In this document: positions 1-8,866 of the stretch, one piece after another
How the letters are laid out: each line of letters begins with the position of its first letter
How positions within the stretch are numbered: position 1 is the stretch's first letter
DNA from: Sulfurimonas sp.
GTDB taxonomy: Bacteria; Campylobacterota; Campylobacteria; Campylobacterales; Sulfurimonadaceae
Assembly (NCBI GenBank): GCA_026996295.1
Contig: JALWLL010000084.1
Coordinates: 1 to 38,782, forward strand
Length of the DNA: 38,782 nt
Direction: 5' to 3'
Notes under the pieces: generated by a model
The model's input: the letters and a program-made list of their open reading frames with translations, nothing else
What the model was told of the DNA's origin: nothing
Databases searched by the model: none
Translations under genes and position numbers: made by a program

Positions 1-471
1 GCTATTTTGGTTCTTCCGGAATCAACACCGCTTATCGGTGCATTTATGTTTGGTAACTTCTTAAAAGAGAGTGGTGTTGTTGAGCGTTTAAATGATACAC
101 TTCAAAATGCACTTATCAATATCGTTACTATTTTCTTGGGTCTTGGTGTTGGTTCTAAACTAGCAGCAGATCAGTTCTTGGTTCCTGATACTATGTTTAT
201 CATGGCGCTTGGTATTATTGCTTTTTCTGTAGGTACTGCTGCAGGTGTTTTGATGGCAAAAATTATGAACCTTTTCCCTGGACACAAGATCAATCCACTG
301 ATAGGTTCAGCGGGTGTCTCTGCTGTTCCTATGGCAGCTCGTGTTTCCAATAAAGTTGGTATGGAATATGATCGTTCCAATATGCTTCTTATGCATGCTA
401 TGGGACCAAATGTTGCGGGTGTTATCGGTTCTGCCGTTGCAGCCGGTGTACTCATTTCACTCTTCCAATAA
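1..471 (+). CDS. oadB: Sodium ion-translocating decarboxylase beta subunit, C-terminal part (5' truncated by window)
   Basis: The reading frame is open from base 1, so the gene starts upstream; 156 residues of the C-terminus are visible. Hydrophobic segments alternate with the conserved [18 protein letters not shown] and [15 protein letters not shown] blocks typical of the beta subunit of Na+-pumping oxaloacetate/methylmalonyl/glutaconyl-CoA decarboxylases. This family is an integral membrane protein that couples decarboxylation of biotin-bound carboxylate to Na+ export. Which alpha subunit it partners cannot be seen here, so the substrate is open; oadB is the usual symbol for the family. A hairpin follows 10 nt after the stop, suggesting it is the last gene of its operon. 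Confidence 0.9.
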   Translation, partial: AILVLPESTPLIGAFMFGNFLKESGVVERLNDTLQNALINIVTIFLGLGVGSKLAADQFLVPDTMFIMALGIIAFSVGTAAGVLMAKIMNLFPGHKINPLIGSAGVSAVPMAARVSNKVGMEYDRSNMLLMHAMGPNVAGVIGSAVAAGVLISLFQ

Positions 472-480
472 AAACATAAA

Positions 481-507
481 GAGATATATCATTTTTTGAT
501 ATATCTC
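481..507. terminator. Perfect 11-bp hairpin behind oadB
   Basis: The arms 481-491 and 497-507 (GAGATATATCA and its exact complement) pair around a TTTTT loop, 10 nt after the oadB stop. There is no clean U tract on the plus strand; the A-rich run on the left (471-480) would give one on the minus strand. A role in ending or stabilising the oadB transcript is inferred. Confidence 0.55.
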
Positions 508-587
508 CAACTCTTCTGAACTTAAGCATTATTAAATAGTATCTTGTTAAAATTACTTAGTGCTAGTTTCATAATTAAGGAAACAAA

Positions 588-2918
588 ATGTCTTCTCAAG
601 ATCTGTCATACGATAATTTACCGATAGATTTAATCCCTCTTAATGTAGTTATTTACCACAAACAAGGTGATGCTTTTATGATCACAAATGTAAATACTGC
701 CTTGCTTAAAAGTGAGTGTGTAGATAAAAATGAACTTCTTGGTAGAGTGTTGAAATCTCCCTTTTCCAATGCATACGATGAAGGATTATTTAAAGTGATG
801 CAGCGAGTTTCTATAAAAGGCACCGCTGAAGAGTTTAATTTTTGTGATAGTTATACCGGTGTTATCAAAACAAATAATATATCGAAATTATCTGATAACA
901 GTGTTATGGTTCTCTCAAAAGATATCTCAAAAAGTATTCAATGTACAAGTGATGAACTACAAAAACAACAACTTGAAGAGGTGCAAAAAATTACACATCT
1001 TGGAAGTTGGAGAAGAGATATCAATACAAATGTTCTTACCTGGTCTGATGAAGTATATAGAATTTTTGGAGAAATTCCACAAAGTTTTGTTGCCACATAT
1101 GAGAGATATATCTCTTACCTCTCTAAAGAGGATCAAATGGCACTTGCTAAAGTAATAACAAAAGCTATTGATGAGAATGAAGAATACGTTTTTGAGTACA
1201 AGGTGAATCGCAATGACGGTAGTGTTCGTTATATTCGGGAATTTGGTCAAATCCAGTATGATGAGAATGGAGTAGCAGAAGCTATTTTTGGTGTTGTTTT
1301 AGATATAACAGATAAAAAAGAGTTGCAATCGCTTGGATACATTGTTGATAACAGCATGAATGAAGTTTATATATTTGATCCAAAAACTCTCAAGTTTACT
1401 TATGTAAATAAGGAAGCACAAAGAAATACCGGTTATTCACTGCAAGAGATGAAAGGTATGAGTCCTGTCGATTTAAAGCCATTATATACAATGGAAGATT
1501 TTTCACTACTTCTCAACCAACTCTACACAGGGAGCCGTGAGTATCTTATTTTTGAAACTGTACATGAAAGAAAAGATGCTACAAGATACAATGTTGAGAT
1601 CAGACTTCAGCTTATGAATATATATAATAGCAAACAGTTTGTTGTTATGGCTCATGATATCACTGAGAGAAAACAGATCGAATTCAAACTTCAAGAGAGC
1701 GAAGAAAAATTTAGAAAGATATCTGAAAATAAACTCATAGGTGTTTTTATATATCAAGATAACAAATATGTATATGTCAATGAAGCGCTGCAAAGTATGA
1801 CAGGGTATAGTGCCGAGGAGTTTTATGGTATGACGCCGTGGGAGATAATGGCTACTGAAAATAAAGAAACTGCAAAGCAAACTGTACAGAGACGTTTGAA
1901 GGGGGAAGAGTTTCCAGGAGAGTACAATGATGTTGTGATTATTACGAAAAATAATCAGTATCGTACCATGCGTGTTTCAACACAAACCATTACTTATAAC
2001 AACAGATTTGCCGGTATGGGAACCTTAGTTGATGTTACAGACCTAAAAGAGACAAAAGAGCAGTTGAGTTTATTGGCAAAGGCAGTTGAGCAGATGGATG
2101 AAATGGTATGTATAACCGACAAAAACAGTGTTATATCATATGTCAATGAATCTTTTGTAGCGCATTGCGGATATAAAAAAATTGAACTGCTGGGTGAAAA
2201 AATAGGCCAATTTAAATCTGGACTCAATGAGAAAAGTTTTTATGAAGAGTTATGGAAAACAATACTTGCAGGCAATATTTTTAAAGGTGTTTTTATAAAC
2301 AGACATAAAGACGGCAGAATATATTATGAAGAGGAAACAATTACACCTATAATGGATGAGGAACAAAATATCAAAAATTTTGTTGCCACATCTCAAGATA
2401 TTACCAAACGTGTTCAGGTAGAAGAAAAGTTACAAAAACTCGCTACTATAGACAGTTTAACGGGTATATATAACCGTTACAAAATCAATAAAGAATTAGA
2501 TGTAGAGATAGCAAGAGCAAAACGCTACAGTGGATCTTTTGGCTTGGCAATGTTCGATATAGATCATTTTAAACTGGTAAATGATCTTCATGGACACGAT
2601 GTTGGTGATCATGTGCTTAAAGAATTGAGCGATACTCTTTCAAAGTATATTCGTGAAAGTGACAGATTTGGAAGATGGGGTGGTGAGGAGTTTATGATTA
2701 TCTTGCCACATATTGATAAAAAACATCTTATCGCATTTGTAGAAAAATTAAGAGAGGTGATCTCTTCACATAATTTTGGTGAGATCGATCAAATAACCAT
2801 CAGTGTCGGTATAACAGTCTTGGGTGAAGATGATGAAAAGAAAACGATTTTAAAACGTGTGGATGATGCCCTCTATCAAGCAAAGAAAGAGGGAAGAAAC
2901 AGGGTTGTCTTTAGATAA
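588..2918 (+). CDS. Multi-PAS diguanylate cyclase
   Basis: A 776-aa soluble sensor protein that should make cyclic di-GMP from two GTP. Five PAS-like modules can be traced at about residues 10-115, 130-243, 250-362, 370-487 and 495-610 (GYS/GYK and DIT/DVT motifs mark their edges). A GGDEF domain follows from about 615 to the end. The active-site loop is GGEEF at 698-702, a catalytically competent variant. RESD at 689-692 lies five residues upstream and is a canonical RxxD product-inhibition site, so feedback control by c-di-GMP is expected. No transmembrane segment is evident, so the signal is probably cytoplasmic (redox, haem or small molecule), but no cofactor can be read from sequence. 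The start is supported by AAGGA six nt before the ATG. It converges on the cheV-like gene with only 8 nt between the stops. Confidence 0.93.
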   Translation: MSSQDLSYDNLPIDLIPLNVVIYHKQGDAFMITNVNTALLKSECVDKNELLGRVLKSPFSNAYDEGLFKVMQRVSIKGTAEEFNFCDSYTGVIKTNNISKLSDNSVMVLSKDISKSIQCTSDELQKQQLEEVQKITHLGSWRRDINTNVLTWSDEVYRIFGEIPQSFVATYERYISYLSKEDQMALAKVITKAIDENEEYVFEYKVNRNDGSVRYIREFGQIQYDENGVAEAIFGVVLDITDKKELQSLGYIVDNSMNEVYIFDPKTLKFTYVNKEAQRNTGYSLQEMKGMSPVDLKPLYTMEDFSLLLNQLYTGSREYLIFETVHERKDATRYNVEIRLQLMNIYNSKQFVVMAHDITERKQIEFKLQESEEKFRKISENKLIGVFIYQDNKYVYVNEALQSMTGYSAEEFYGMTPWEIMATENKETAKQTVQRRLKGEEFPGEYNDVVIITKNNQYRTMRVSTQTITYNNRFAGMGTLVDVTDLKETKEQLSLLAKAVEQMDEMVCITDKNSVISYVNESFVAHCGYKKIELLGEKIGQFKSGLNEKSFYEELWKTILAGNIFKGVFINRHKDGRIYYEEETITPIMDEEQNIKNFVATSQDITKRVQVEEKLQKLATIDSLTGIYNRYKINKELDVEIARAKRYSGSFGLAMFDIDHFKLVNDLHGHDVGDHVLKELSDTLSKYIRESDRFGRWGGEEFMIILPHIDKKHLIAFVEKLREVISSHNFGEIDQITISVGITVLGEDDEKKTILKRVDDALYQAKKEGRNRVVFR

Positions 2919-2926
2919 CTTTTGTT

Positions 2927-3877
2927 TTAAGACTCACCTTTTTCCTGCATGATAGATACAATAAGAGGGATGATATTATGACTTTTTGTTTTATCTACAA
3001 AACGATCTGCACCTAAAGTATCTGCTTCTCTTTTGTTGTTGTGTCCTGTCATTGAAGAGTTTACAATGATTGGAATATCTTTAGTTTGTGGATTTGCTTT
3101 GAGCTTTTGAACAACTGTAAAACCGGACATCTCCGGCATCTCTATATCTGTCACAACAGCCGGAATGATCGAGGGATCGGGAAGAGCAAAGATATGATCT
3201 ATAAGTTTTTTTCCATTATCAAAAAGCAACATATTGAGATTTGAATTTTTAAATATATGGCTTAGATGTTTTTGAGCAGTTTTTGAGTCTTCAGCGATAA
3301 GAACTACTCCGTTTTTAAGCTTTTGAGGTATATGTAAATCTTTTATATTTGCCGGTGACTCCGCGACATCGACCATCGCTTGGGGTATAACATCTGCGAG
3401 AAGTTTTTCATAGTCCAAAATAAGACACAAGCTGCCATCTTCAAGTCGCGTATCATTCATTACGAGTCCATTGTCTTTGAGTCTATAGCTATCGGGGGCA
3501 TGCATCTCATTCCAGTTCTTTTTAATCACTCTGTACGCGGACATAATCCTAAGTCCGATGATGATACCGTTAAAATCACAGATAAGAATATTGGAGTTTT
3601 CAATCTCCTGTTTTGTTAGGTGTATGCCAAGCCATGCAGGTAGATTTAAAATCGGGATCTGAAGATCTCGAAGAATAATAGTTCCTTCTAGAAAAGGGTG
3701 TGCAGAAGGGATCTGTGTGAGGTAATGATTTTTAGACTCTACAACTTCACGTGTTTTAAAAACATTAATTGCATAATATGCAGACTCTTCACTGTTACTG
3801 AGTCTAAAAACCAATAACTGTAGTTCATTGTTTTTGGCTAAATTGGTCGCTGTATCAACATTCTCTAGAACAGACAT
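2927..3877 (-). CDS. cheV: CheV-type chemotaxis coupling protein (CheW + receiver)
   Basis: The 316-aa protein has a CheW-like coupling domain (about residues 18-165) and a C-terminal receiver domain (about 190-312). The receiver keeps the acidic pocket E196/D197, the phospho-acceptor D244 in VVTDIEMPEM, the switch serines near 274 and K296. CheV proteins link chemoreceptors to CheA, and their receiver is phosphorylated by CheA to tune or damp signalling; Campylobacterota commonly have one to three copies. A strong AAAGGG precedes the ATG by five nt. It is monocistronic here, divergent from the adaptor operon and convergent with the diguanylate cyclase. The fold assignment is firm; which receptor set it serves is unknown. 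Confidence 0.92.
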   Translation of the reverse strand: MSVLENVDTATNLAKNNELQLLVFRLSNSEESAYYAINVFKTREVVESKNHYLTQIPSAHPFLEGTIILRDLQIPILNLPAWLGIHLTKQEIENSNILICDFNGIIIGLRIMSAYRVIKKNWNEMHAPDSYRLKDNGLVMNDTRLEDGSLCLILDYEKLLADVIPQAMVDVAESPANIKDLHIPQKLKNGVVLIAEDSKTAQKHLSHIFKNSNLNMLLFDNGKKLIDHIFALPDPSIIPAVVTDIEMPEMSGFTVVQKLKANPQTKDIPIIVNSSMTGHNNKREADTLGADRFVDKTKSHNIIPLIVSIMQEKGES

Positions 3878-3955
3878 AGATACCCTTTGTGTTGAAAATT
3901 ACTTAATAGTATCTAAAATAAAATGAAAGATGCTTGAATTTTAATAATGAAATGG

Positions 3956-3961
3956 TAAAAT
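3956..3961 (+). promoter_or_regulatory. Candidate -10 box (TAAAAT) of the adaptor operon
   Basis: TAAAAT lies 28 nt before the adaptor ATG in an AT-rich leader with AAGG nine nt before the start. Campylobacterota sigma-70 promoters mostly show only a TAWAAT-type -10 box. This is a motif match only. Confidence 0.4.
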
Positions 3962-3989
3962 ATGTATATTTAATTTAAGGTATAAATAG

Positions 3990-4787
3990 ATGAAAATTTT
4001 TATTTTTTTAGTTCTTCTTTTTTCTTTCTCCTTTGCTAAAGTTTATTACTCCAAGGTGCAGCCGTACGAGATACGTGATATCTCTTCCAATGTAGCAGGT
4101 TTGGTGCTTTTTAGTGATGAAGATATGATAGGAAAAAAACTGGGAGATAAGGCATATATCATTATAGATGATGAACTGGATAAAAAAGAGCTTCATTATG
4201 TTCAGCAGAAATTATCTTATTTAGAAAATATGATACAAATTAATGAAGATGTTTTAAAAAACCTTGAAAAATCTTTAAAGAAAAAACAGCAAAACTATGA
4301 AAAGATTATCGCTTTAAAAACAAAATCTGCTATAGAAAAAGATCAAGAGTTTTATGATCTTGTTAATACGCAAAACCAACTTTTAAATACAAAAAAAGAG
4401 ATTCAAAATCTTCAAGTTCAAAGAGCAGATTTAAAGTTAAAAGAGGCATATCTTCTAAGAAGCATCAATGATAAAAATTTAAAAGCTAAAGATTTTGTTC
4501 TTTACAGTATTTTGGTAAAACCCGGAAAAGTAGTGGGAGTATCAACCCCTTTGGCTCAGATCGCAGATACTTCCAAAGCACTTCTTAGTATATATCTTGA
4601 TGAAGATGATCTGCACAATGTTAAAGAAAAAACTGTTTATATTAACGGTAAAAAAACAGAGTATAAAATATCAAGAGTGTTACATATTGCGGATTCAAAA
4701 AACATTTCAAAATATAAAGCACAGATCATTATAAAAGCACCAAAAATATTTTCAAAGTTGGTAAAGGTAGAATTAAAAGATGAGTAA
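3990..4787 (+). CDS. Periplasmic adaptor (HlyD/membrane-fusion family) of an efflux system
   Basis: The 265-aa protein begins with a signal peptide (hydrophobic MKIFIFLVLLFSFSFA, cleavage near residue 16). The first half of a lipoyl/barrel-sandwich domain follows (about 20-60, SSNVAGLVLF). A long lysine/glutamine-rich alpha-helical hairpin spans about 65-160. The returning lipoyl half (ILVKPGKVVGVSTPLAQIAD, about 172-192) and a short beta-barrel region end the protein. Adaptors of this family bridge an inner-membrane pump and an outer-membrane TolC channel. It is shorter than usual (350-400 aa) and lacks an obvious membrane-proximal domain. It heads an operon of five overlapping genes that includes a TolC homologue, while the only visible pump (RND) lies on the opposite strand at 10667-13753. 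Pairing with that pump is an inference. Confidence 0.82.
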   Translation: MKIFIFLVLLFSFSFAKVYYSKVQPYEIRDISSNVAGLVLFSDEDMIGKKLGDKAYIIIDDELDKKELHYVQQKLSYLENMIQINEDVLKNLEKSLKKKQQNYEKIIALKTKSAIEKDQEFYDLVNTQNQLLNTKKEIQNLQVQRADLKLKEAYLLRSINDKNLKAKDFVLYSILVKPGKVVGVSTPLAQIADTSKALLSIYLDEDDLHNVKEKTVYINGKKTEYKISRVLHIADSKNISKYKAQIIIKAPKIFSKLVKVELKDE

Positions 4788-6513
4788 AACCACGGCATGT
4801 CCGCTTGATTGTTATGATGCCTGTGGCATTGTGTATGATAATGGCAAGTTAAAAGCGATGAAAGAGGGGCATACGCAAGGTTTTTTGTGTCCGCATATGA
4901 ATCATTATGAGAAGCATAAAACCATCGCCATGCCAAGATATAAAGGTAAAGAGATAAGCATGGATGAGGCTCTGAGCAAACTGGGTGACATACTTGAGTC
5001 CAGTGATGCCCAAGAGATACTCCACTACAGAGGTTCTGGAAATTTTGCTCTTATGCAGGAGGTGACAGACCATTTTTTTGCTTCATACGGAGCGACTCTG
5101 ACAGAGGGCAGTTTGTGTGACGGTGCCGGTGAAGCGGGTATAGTTGATGGACGTGGAGATAACAACAATATGCCGCTCTCAGAGATAGCAAAGTCAGAAG
5201 TGGTGGTGATTTGGGGGCGTAATCCTCACACCACATCGAGTCATCTGCTTCCTCTTTTAAAAGACAAAACCATTATAGTGATCGACCCTGTAAAAACAAA
5301 AATTGCAAAGATGGCGGATCTGCATATACAGATAAAACCGCACGGAGATTTTTATTTGGCAATGCTTCTGAGCCGTTTTTTACATATTGAAAACAGCTGT
5401 GATGAAGAGTTTTTGGCGGAGTATGCTTCTGAATATGAAGAGTTTTATGAGTTGACGCAAACCGTAAGAATTAAGGCAAAACTAGAAGAGATCGATGTGA
5501 CCTTGGGTGATATAGGTTCTTTTTTATCACTTACTAAAGATAAAAAGGTTGCTATTGTATGTGGTGTGGGTATTCAGAAGTATAGTGACGGTGCGGATGT
5601 TATGAGGGCTATTGATGCATTTGCAGCTATGCGTGGACTTTTTGGCAAAGAGGGGTGTGGTGTTGCTTATCTTGGTAACTCAAAAGATAAGATAAACTCG
5701 CCTTTTCAGACAAAAGCAAAAAGGGTCTCCAAGGTGGATACCGATTTTTCAAAATTTACAACAGTTTTTATTCAGGGGGCAAACCCGCTTTCACAAATGC
5801 CTGATTCTTTACGTGTGAAAGACTCTATCGCACAAGTTGAGAATGTTATTTATTTTGGTCTCTATGAAAATGAAACAAGTGAAGTTGCCGATCTTGTCAT
5901 ACCGGCAAAAAGCTTTTTGTACAAAGATGATGTAAGAACTTCCTACTCACATCATGCTATGATGGATATGCCAAAAGTAGCAGATACTGATCAAGGTATC
6001 AGTGAGTATGAACTCAGTGCCTATCTGTGTAAACGATTTTCTGTTTCACTTGAGAGTGAAGCTTTTTACCTGAAGCATTTTAAGAACTTTGCTGTTCAGA
6101 AGATGGATGCTCAATGGTATGTTGAGGGGAGAGAAGATGTACCCTATAAAGAGGGATTTCATACTGATGATGGAGAGTTTTGTTTTTTAGAGGAATATGA
6201 TTCTGATTTTGATATGCATAACGATCTGTTTTTGATCACCCCTAAAAGTGCAAAAGGGCTTAATTCTCAGTTTTTTAGAGAAGAGAGGGTCTATTTGCAT
6301 GCAACTCTCGGGTTTTTGGAAGATGAGGTAGTATCTATCAGCTCAGAAAACGGAAGTGTACAACTCAAAGTTAAAATAGACAATGATCTCAGAAGTGACT
6401 GTGTGCTGATCTACAGCGGAACAAGAGGTGTGAATAATTTAACAACTTCTAAACATTCACTCGATGGCAAATGTGCAATATTTCAGGATAATAAAGTAAA
6501 GGTAAGTAGATGA
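4780..6513 (+). CDS. Molybdopterin-dependent oxidoreductase, cytoplasmic, 577 aa
   Basis: The N-terminus carries a [4Fe-4S] cysteine set C7-x3-C11-x3-C15-x21-C37, typical of the bis-MGD (DMSO reductase/formate dehydrogenase) superfamily. Mo-cofactor and Rossmann-like blocks follow (IWGRNPHTTSSHLL, TIIVIDPVKT), with TEGSLCDGAGEAG near residues 108-120 and a molydopterin-dinucleotide binding tail from about 480. There is no twin-arginine signal, so it should stay in the cytoplasm. It is shorter than respiratory family members (700-1000 aa), and no iron-sulfur or membrane-anchor subunit is adjacent. The substrate cannot be deduced. It overlaps the adaptor gene by 8 nt and the aminotransferase by 4 nt (ATGA), so the genes are almost certainly cotranscribed. 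Confidence 0.85.
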   Translation: MSKTTACPLDCYDACGIVYDNGKLKAMKEGHTQGFLCPHMNHYEKHKTIAMPRYKGKEISMDEALSKLGDILESSDAQEILHYRGSGNFALMQEVTDHFFASYGATLTEGSLCDGAGEAGIVDGRGDNNNMPLSEIAKSEVVVIWGRNPHTTSSHLLPLLKDKTIIVIDPVKTKIAKMADLHIQIKPHGDFYLAMLLSRFLHIENSCDEEFLAEYASEYEEFYELTQTVRIKAKLEEIDVTLGDIGSFLSLTKDKKVAIVCGVGIQKYSDGADVMRAIDAFAAMRGLFGKEGCGVAYLGNSKDKINSPFQTKAKRVSKVDTDFSKFTTVFIQGANPLSQMPDSLRVKDSIAQVENVIYFGLYENETSEVADLVIPAKSFLYKDDVRTSYSHHAMMDMPKVADTDQGISEYELSAYLCKRFSVSLESEAFYLKHFKNFAVQKMDAQWYVEGREDVPYKEGFHTDDGEFCFLEEYDSDFDMHNDLFLITPKSAKGLNSQFFREERVYLHATLGFLEDEVVSISSENGSVQLKVKIDNDLRSDCVLIYSGTRGVNNLTTSKHSLDGKCAIFQDNKVKVSR

Positions 6514-7691
6514 GTATAAAAGAGATAGATACAAAATATGTTTTACCTACATATGCAAGGGCAGATGTAGAGTTTGTCAGTGGTAAAAATGCAACACTTT
6601 TTGATAGCAGTGGGAAAAAATATATAGATTTTACTTCCGGAATAGGGGTTGTTTCTGTAGGTCATGCAAATGAGCAGGTGAGTAAAGCTTTGTGTGAACA
6701 GCTCTCGCAAATAACACATATATCGAATCTTTACTATATGGCACCTCAGGCACTGGCTGCTCAAAAAGTGGTGCAAGCAAGTGGCTATGATATGCAATGT
6801 TTTTTTGCAAACAGCGGGGCTGAAGCAAATGAGGGTGCTATCAAGATCGCAAGAAAGCACGGTGAACGTGATGGAGAGATCAAGCGCTACAAGATTATTA
6901 CGCTGAACCATTCTTTTCACGGTCGCACTATTACAACGGTCAAAGCAACTGGACAGGAATCTATGCATAATTATTTCGGGCCGTTTCCGGATGGTTTCGT
7001 ATATGCAGACGGTATTGATGAGATAGCATCACTTCTGGATGATCACACGGCAGCGGTTATGATAGAGCTGATTCAGGGCGAGGGTGGTGTTGAACCTCAA
7101 GATAAGGCAAAAGTACAGGCACTTGCAAAACTTCTCAAAGACAAAGAGATCCCTCTCATAGTCGATGAAGTACAAACGGGATGTTACAGAGTGGGAGAGT
7201 TTACTGCTTCACAAGCGTATGGCATAACACCTGAGATCATCACCTTGGCAAAAGGTATCGGCGGCGGTGTGCCTGTTGGGATAGTTATGACAACACTCAA
7301 GCATGTACTTTCAGCCGGAGATCACGGTTCAACTTTTGGGGGTAATTATCTCTCGGCTCGTGCGGTATGTGAGGTTGTAGATATTTTATCACAGATGAAG
7401 CGATCGGGAGACCTGGAGATAGGCTCTTTGATGTTCAATCAGGCGCTTGAAAAATTTTACGAAAAACATAAAAATATTTTTACGCAAAAAGTGGGCATAG
7501 GTATGATGTGCGGGTTACGTACAAAAGATGCCAAAACCTTAAACAGCATCATTAACAATGCCAGAGACGCGGGAGTAATGGTGCTTAAAGCGGGACGCAA
7601 TACTTTAAGATTTTTACCACCGCTAACTATAACAAAAGAGGAAATCGATGAAGGCTTTCAAGCTCTTGAGTCTGCTGTATCTGCTTTGTAG
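6510..7691 (+). CDS. argD: Acetylornithine/class-III aminotransferase (ArgD family)
   Basis: The 393-aa length matches the family of PLP-dependent class-III (omega) aminotransferases. Visible signatures are NSGAEANEGAIKIAR (101-115), NHSFHGRT (133-140), the PLP-ring aspartate D219 in IVDEVQTGCYR and the Schiff-base lysine K248 in TLAKGIGGGVP. The best fit is N-acetylornithine aminotransferase, which converts N-acetylglutamate semialdehyde plus glutamate to N-acetylornithine in arginine synthesis; succinyl-diaminopimelate or ornithine activity cannot be excluded. Translation is probably coupled to the upstream oxidoreductase through the ATGA overlap. Its 3' end overlaps the tolC-like gene by 44 nt, an unusually long overlap. 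Confidence 0.85.
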   Translation: MSIKEIDTKYVLPTYARADVEFVSGKNATLFDSSGKKYIDFTSGIGVVSVGHANEQVSKALCEQLSQITHISNLYYMAPQALAAQKVVQASGYDMQCFFANSGAEANEGAIKIARKHGERDGEIKRYKIITLNHSFHGRTITTVKATGQESMHNYFGPFPDGFVYADGIDEIASLLDDHTAAVMIELIQGEGGVEPQDKAKVQALAKLLKDKEIPLIVDEVQTGCYRVGEFTASQAYGITPEIITLAKGIGGGVPVGIVMTTLKHVLSAGDHGSTFGGNYLSARAVCEVVDILSQMKRSGDLEIGSLMFNQALEKFYEKHKNIFTQKVGIGMMCGLRTKDAKTLNSIINNARDAGVMVLKAGRNTLRFLPPLTITKEEIDEGFQALESAVSAL

Positions 7692-8865
7692 TGCCACAAG
7701 CTTACTTGCAGATCAAAACAGTGAATCACTAGAGAATTATATATCCAAAAATAAACAAGAGCAATTCTCTTATGATTATGAAAAAAATAAAGCTGAGAGT
7801 TCGAAGCTTCGCGATTCCTGGATAGCTCCTTTGAACTTACAATACAGTTACTCTAGAAGTAATCCCTATGGAAGTGAGCAAACTTCTCAAAATGCAGCTA
7901 TAAAAATGGATCAGAGCATTTTTCAAAGTGGGGGGATCTACTATGCCATAAAGTATGCAGAGGCATCTCATAAATATATGGATCTTTCTGTTGATGTTCT
8001 TAAGAGAAAACTGATAAACGATGCTATTTCTCTATTGATGCAGATTAAGCAGATGGAGCTTAAGATCGCTAAACAAAATTTGCAAATAAAAAATGCTGAA
8101 ATAAATTTGCAGCTCAAAAAAGAGCAATACCTCAATGGGCAGCTTGATTCCGGATTTTTGGATAATGCGGTGATAGAGCGTAACAATGTTATACAGGCAC
8201 TTTATGATATGCAAACTTCCAAAGAAAGACTTCTCTCACAGTTTCAAACTATCAGTGATGTTGATTATAAAAGTGTGAGAACGCCTCATCTGGAGTACAT
8301 AGATGAAGATGATTTTTTAAGAGACAACATTGTACTGAAGATGTCTAAGAGTGATATTGAAAAAAACAGATATAACAAAGATGTGGTGACTTCCAAATAT
8401 CTACCCCGCTTGAGCATAACAGCAGGGTACAACTGGAGTAAAAGTGAAAATAACAGTTATGCTTTTGGAGCAAATGAGAAAGATTACTACGATTATGGCT
8501 TTAAAGCGTATATGCCTCTTGATATCAATACTTTTAAAGATATGGAAAGCTCAAAAGTAACCTACTTAAAAGCAAAACTTGTTTTAGAAGATAAAAAAAG
8601 AGAGTTGCATGCTCTTTATGATCAAGTGATGCAAAATATAGATAATTTTGATAAGAAGATAACACTTTGTATAGAAAATAGAGATATCTATGATAAATTG
8701 CTTGAAGATACAAGAGATCTATATAATGCCGGGTATAAAACACATTATGATGTAGAGCTTTTAGAGAACTCTTTAAAGATGCAAGAGATTGATATTCAAG
8801 TATTTGAGATAGATAAACAACGAGAGCTATTAACGCTTTATGAGATGTATGAAGGTGGGAAGTAG
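7648..8865 (+). CDS. TolC-family outer-membrane channel protein
   Basis: The 405-aa protein starts with a signal peptide (MKAFKLLSLLYLLCSATSLLA, cleavage near residue 21). Two long helical segments (about 45-215 and 285-400) separated by a strand-rich block (YLPRLSITAGYNWSKSEN) reproduce the duplicated helix-strand pattern of outer-membrane efflux proteins. It is a little shorter than typical TolC (about 420-480). The start is inside argD, supported by GAGGA six nt before the ATG and by the signal peptide beginning at that Met. It would form the exit duct for a tripartite pump with the adaptor at 3990 and possibly the RND pump at 10667. It is followed without a gap by the methyltransferase gene. 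Confidence 0.85.
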   Translation: MKAFKLLSLLYLLCSATSLLADQNSESLENYISKNKQEQFSYDYEKNKAESSKLRDSWIAPLNLQYSYSRSNPYGSEQTSQNAAIKMDQSIFQSGGIYYAIKYAEASHKYMDLSVDVLKRKLINDAISLLMQIKQMELKIAKQNLQIKNAEINLQLKKEQYLNGQLDSGFLDNAVIERNNVIQALYDMQTSKERLLSQFQTISDVDYKSVRTPHLEYIDEDDFLRDNIVLKMSKSDIEKNRYNKDVVTSKYLPRLSITAGYNWSKSENNSYAFGANEKDYYDYGFKAYMPLDINTFKDMESSKVTYLKAKLVLEDKKRELHALYDQVMQNIDNFDKKITLCIENRDIYDKLLEDTRDLYNAGYKTHYDVELLENSLKMQEIDIQVFEIDKQRELLTLYEMYEGGK

Positions 8866-8866
8866 T

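Noticed and set aside
6543-6968. 141-codon minus-strand frame with many Cys and His
   Set aside because: Antisense to the aminotransferase; the composition reflects the complement of its codons and no domain is recognisable.
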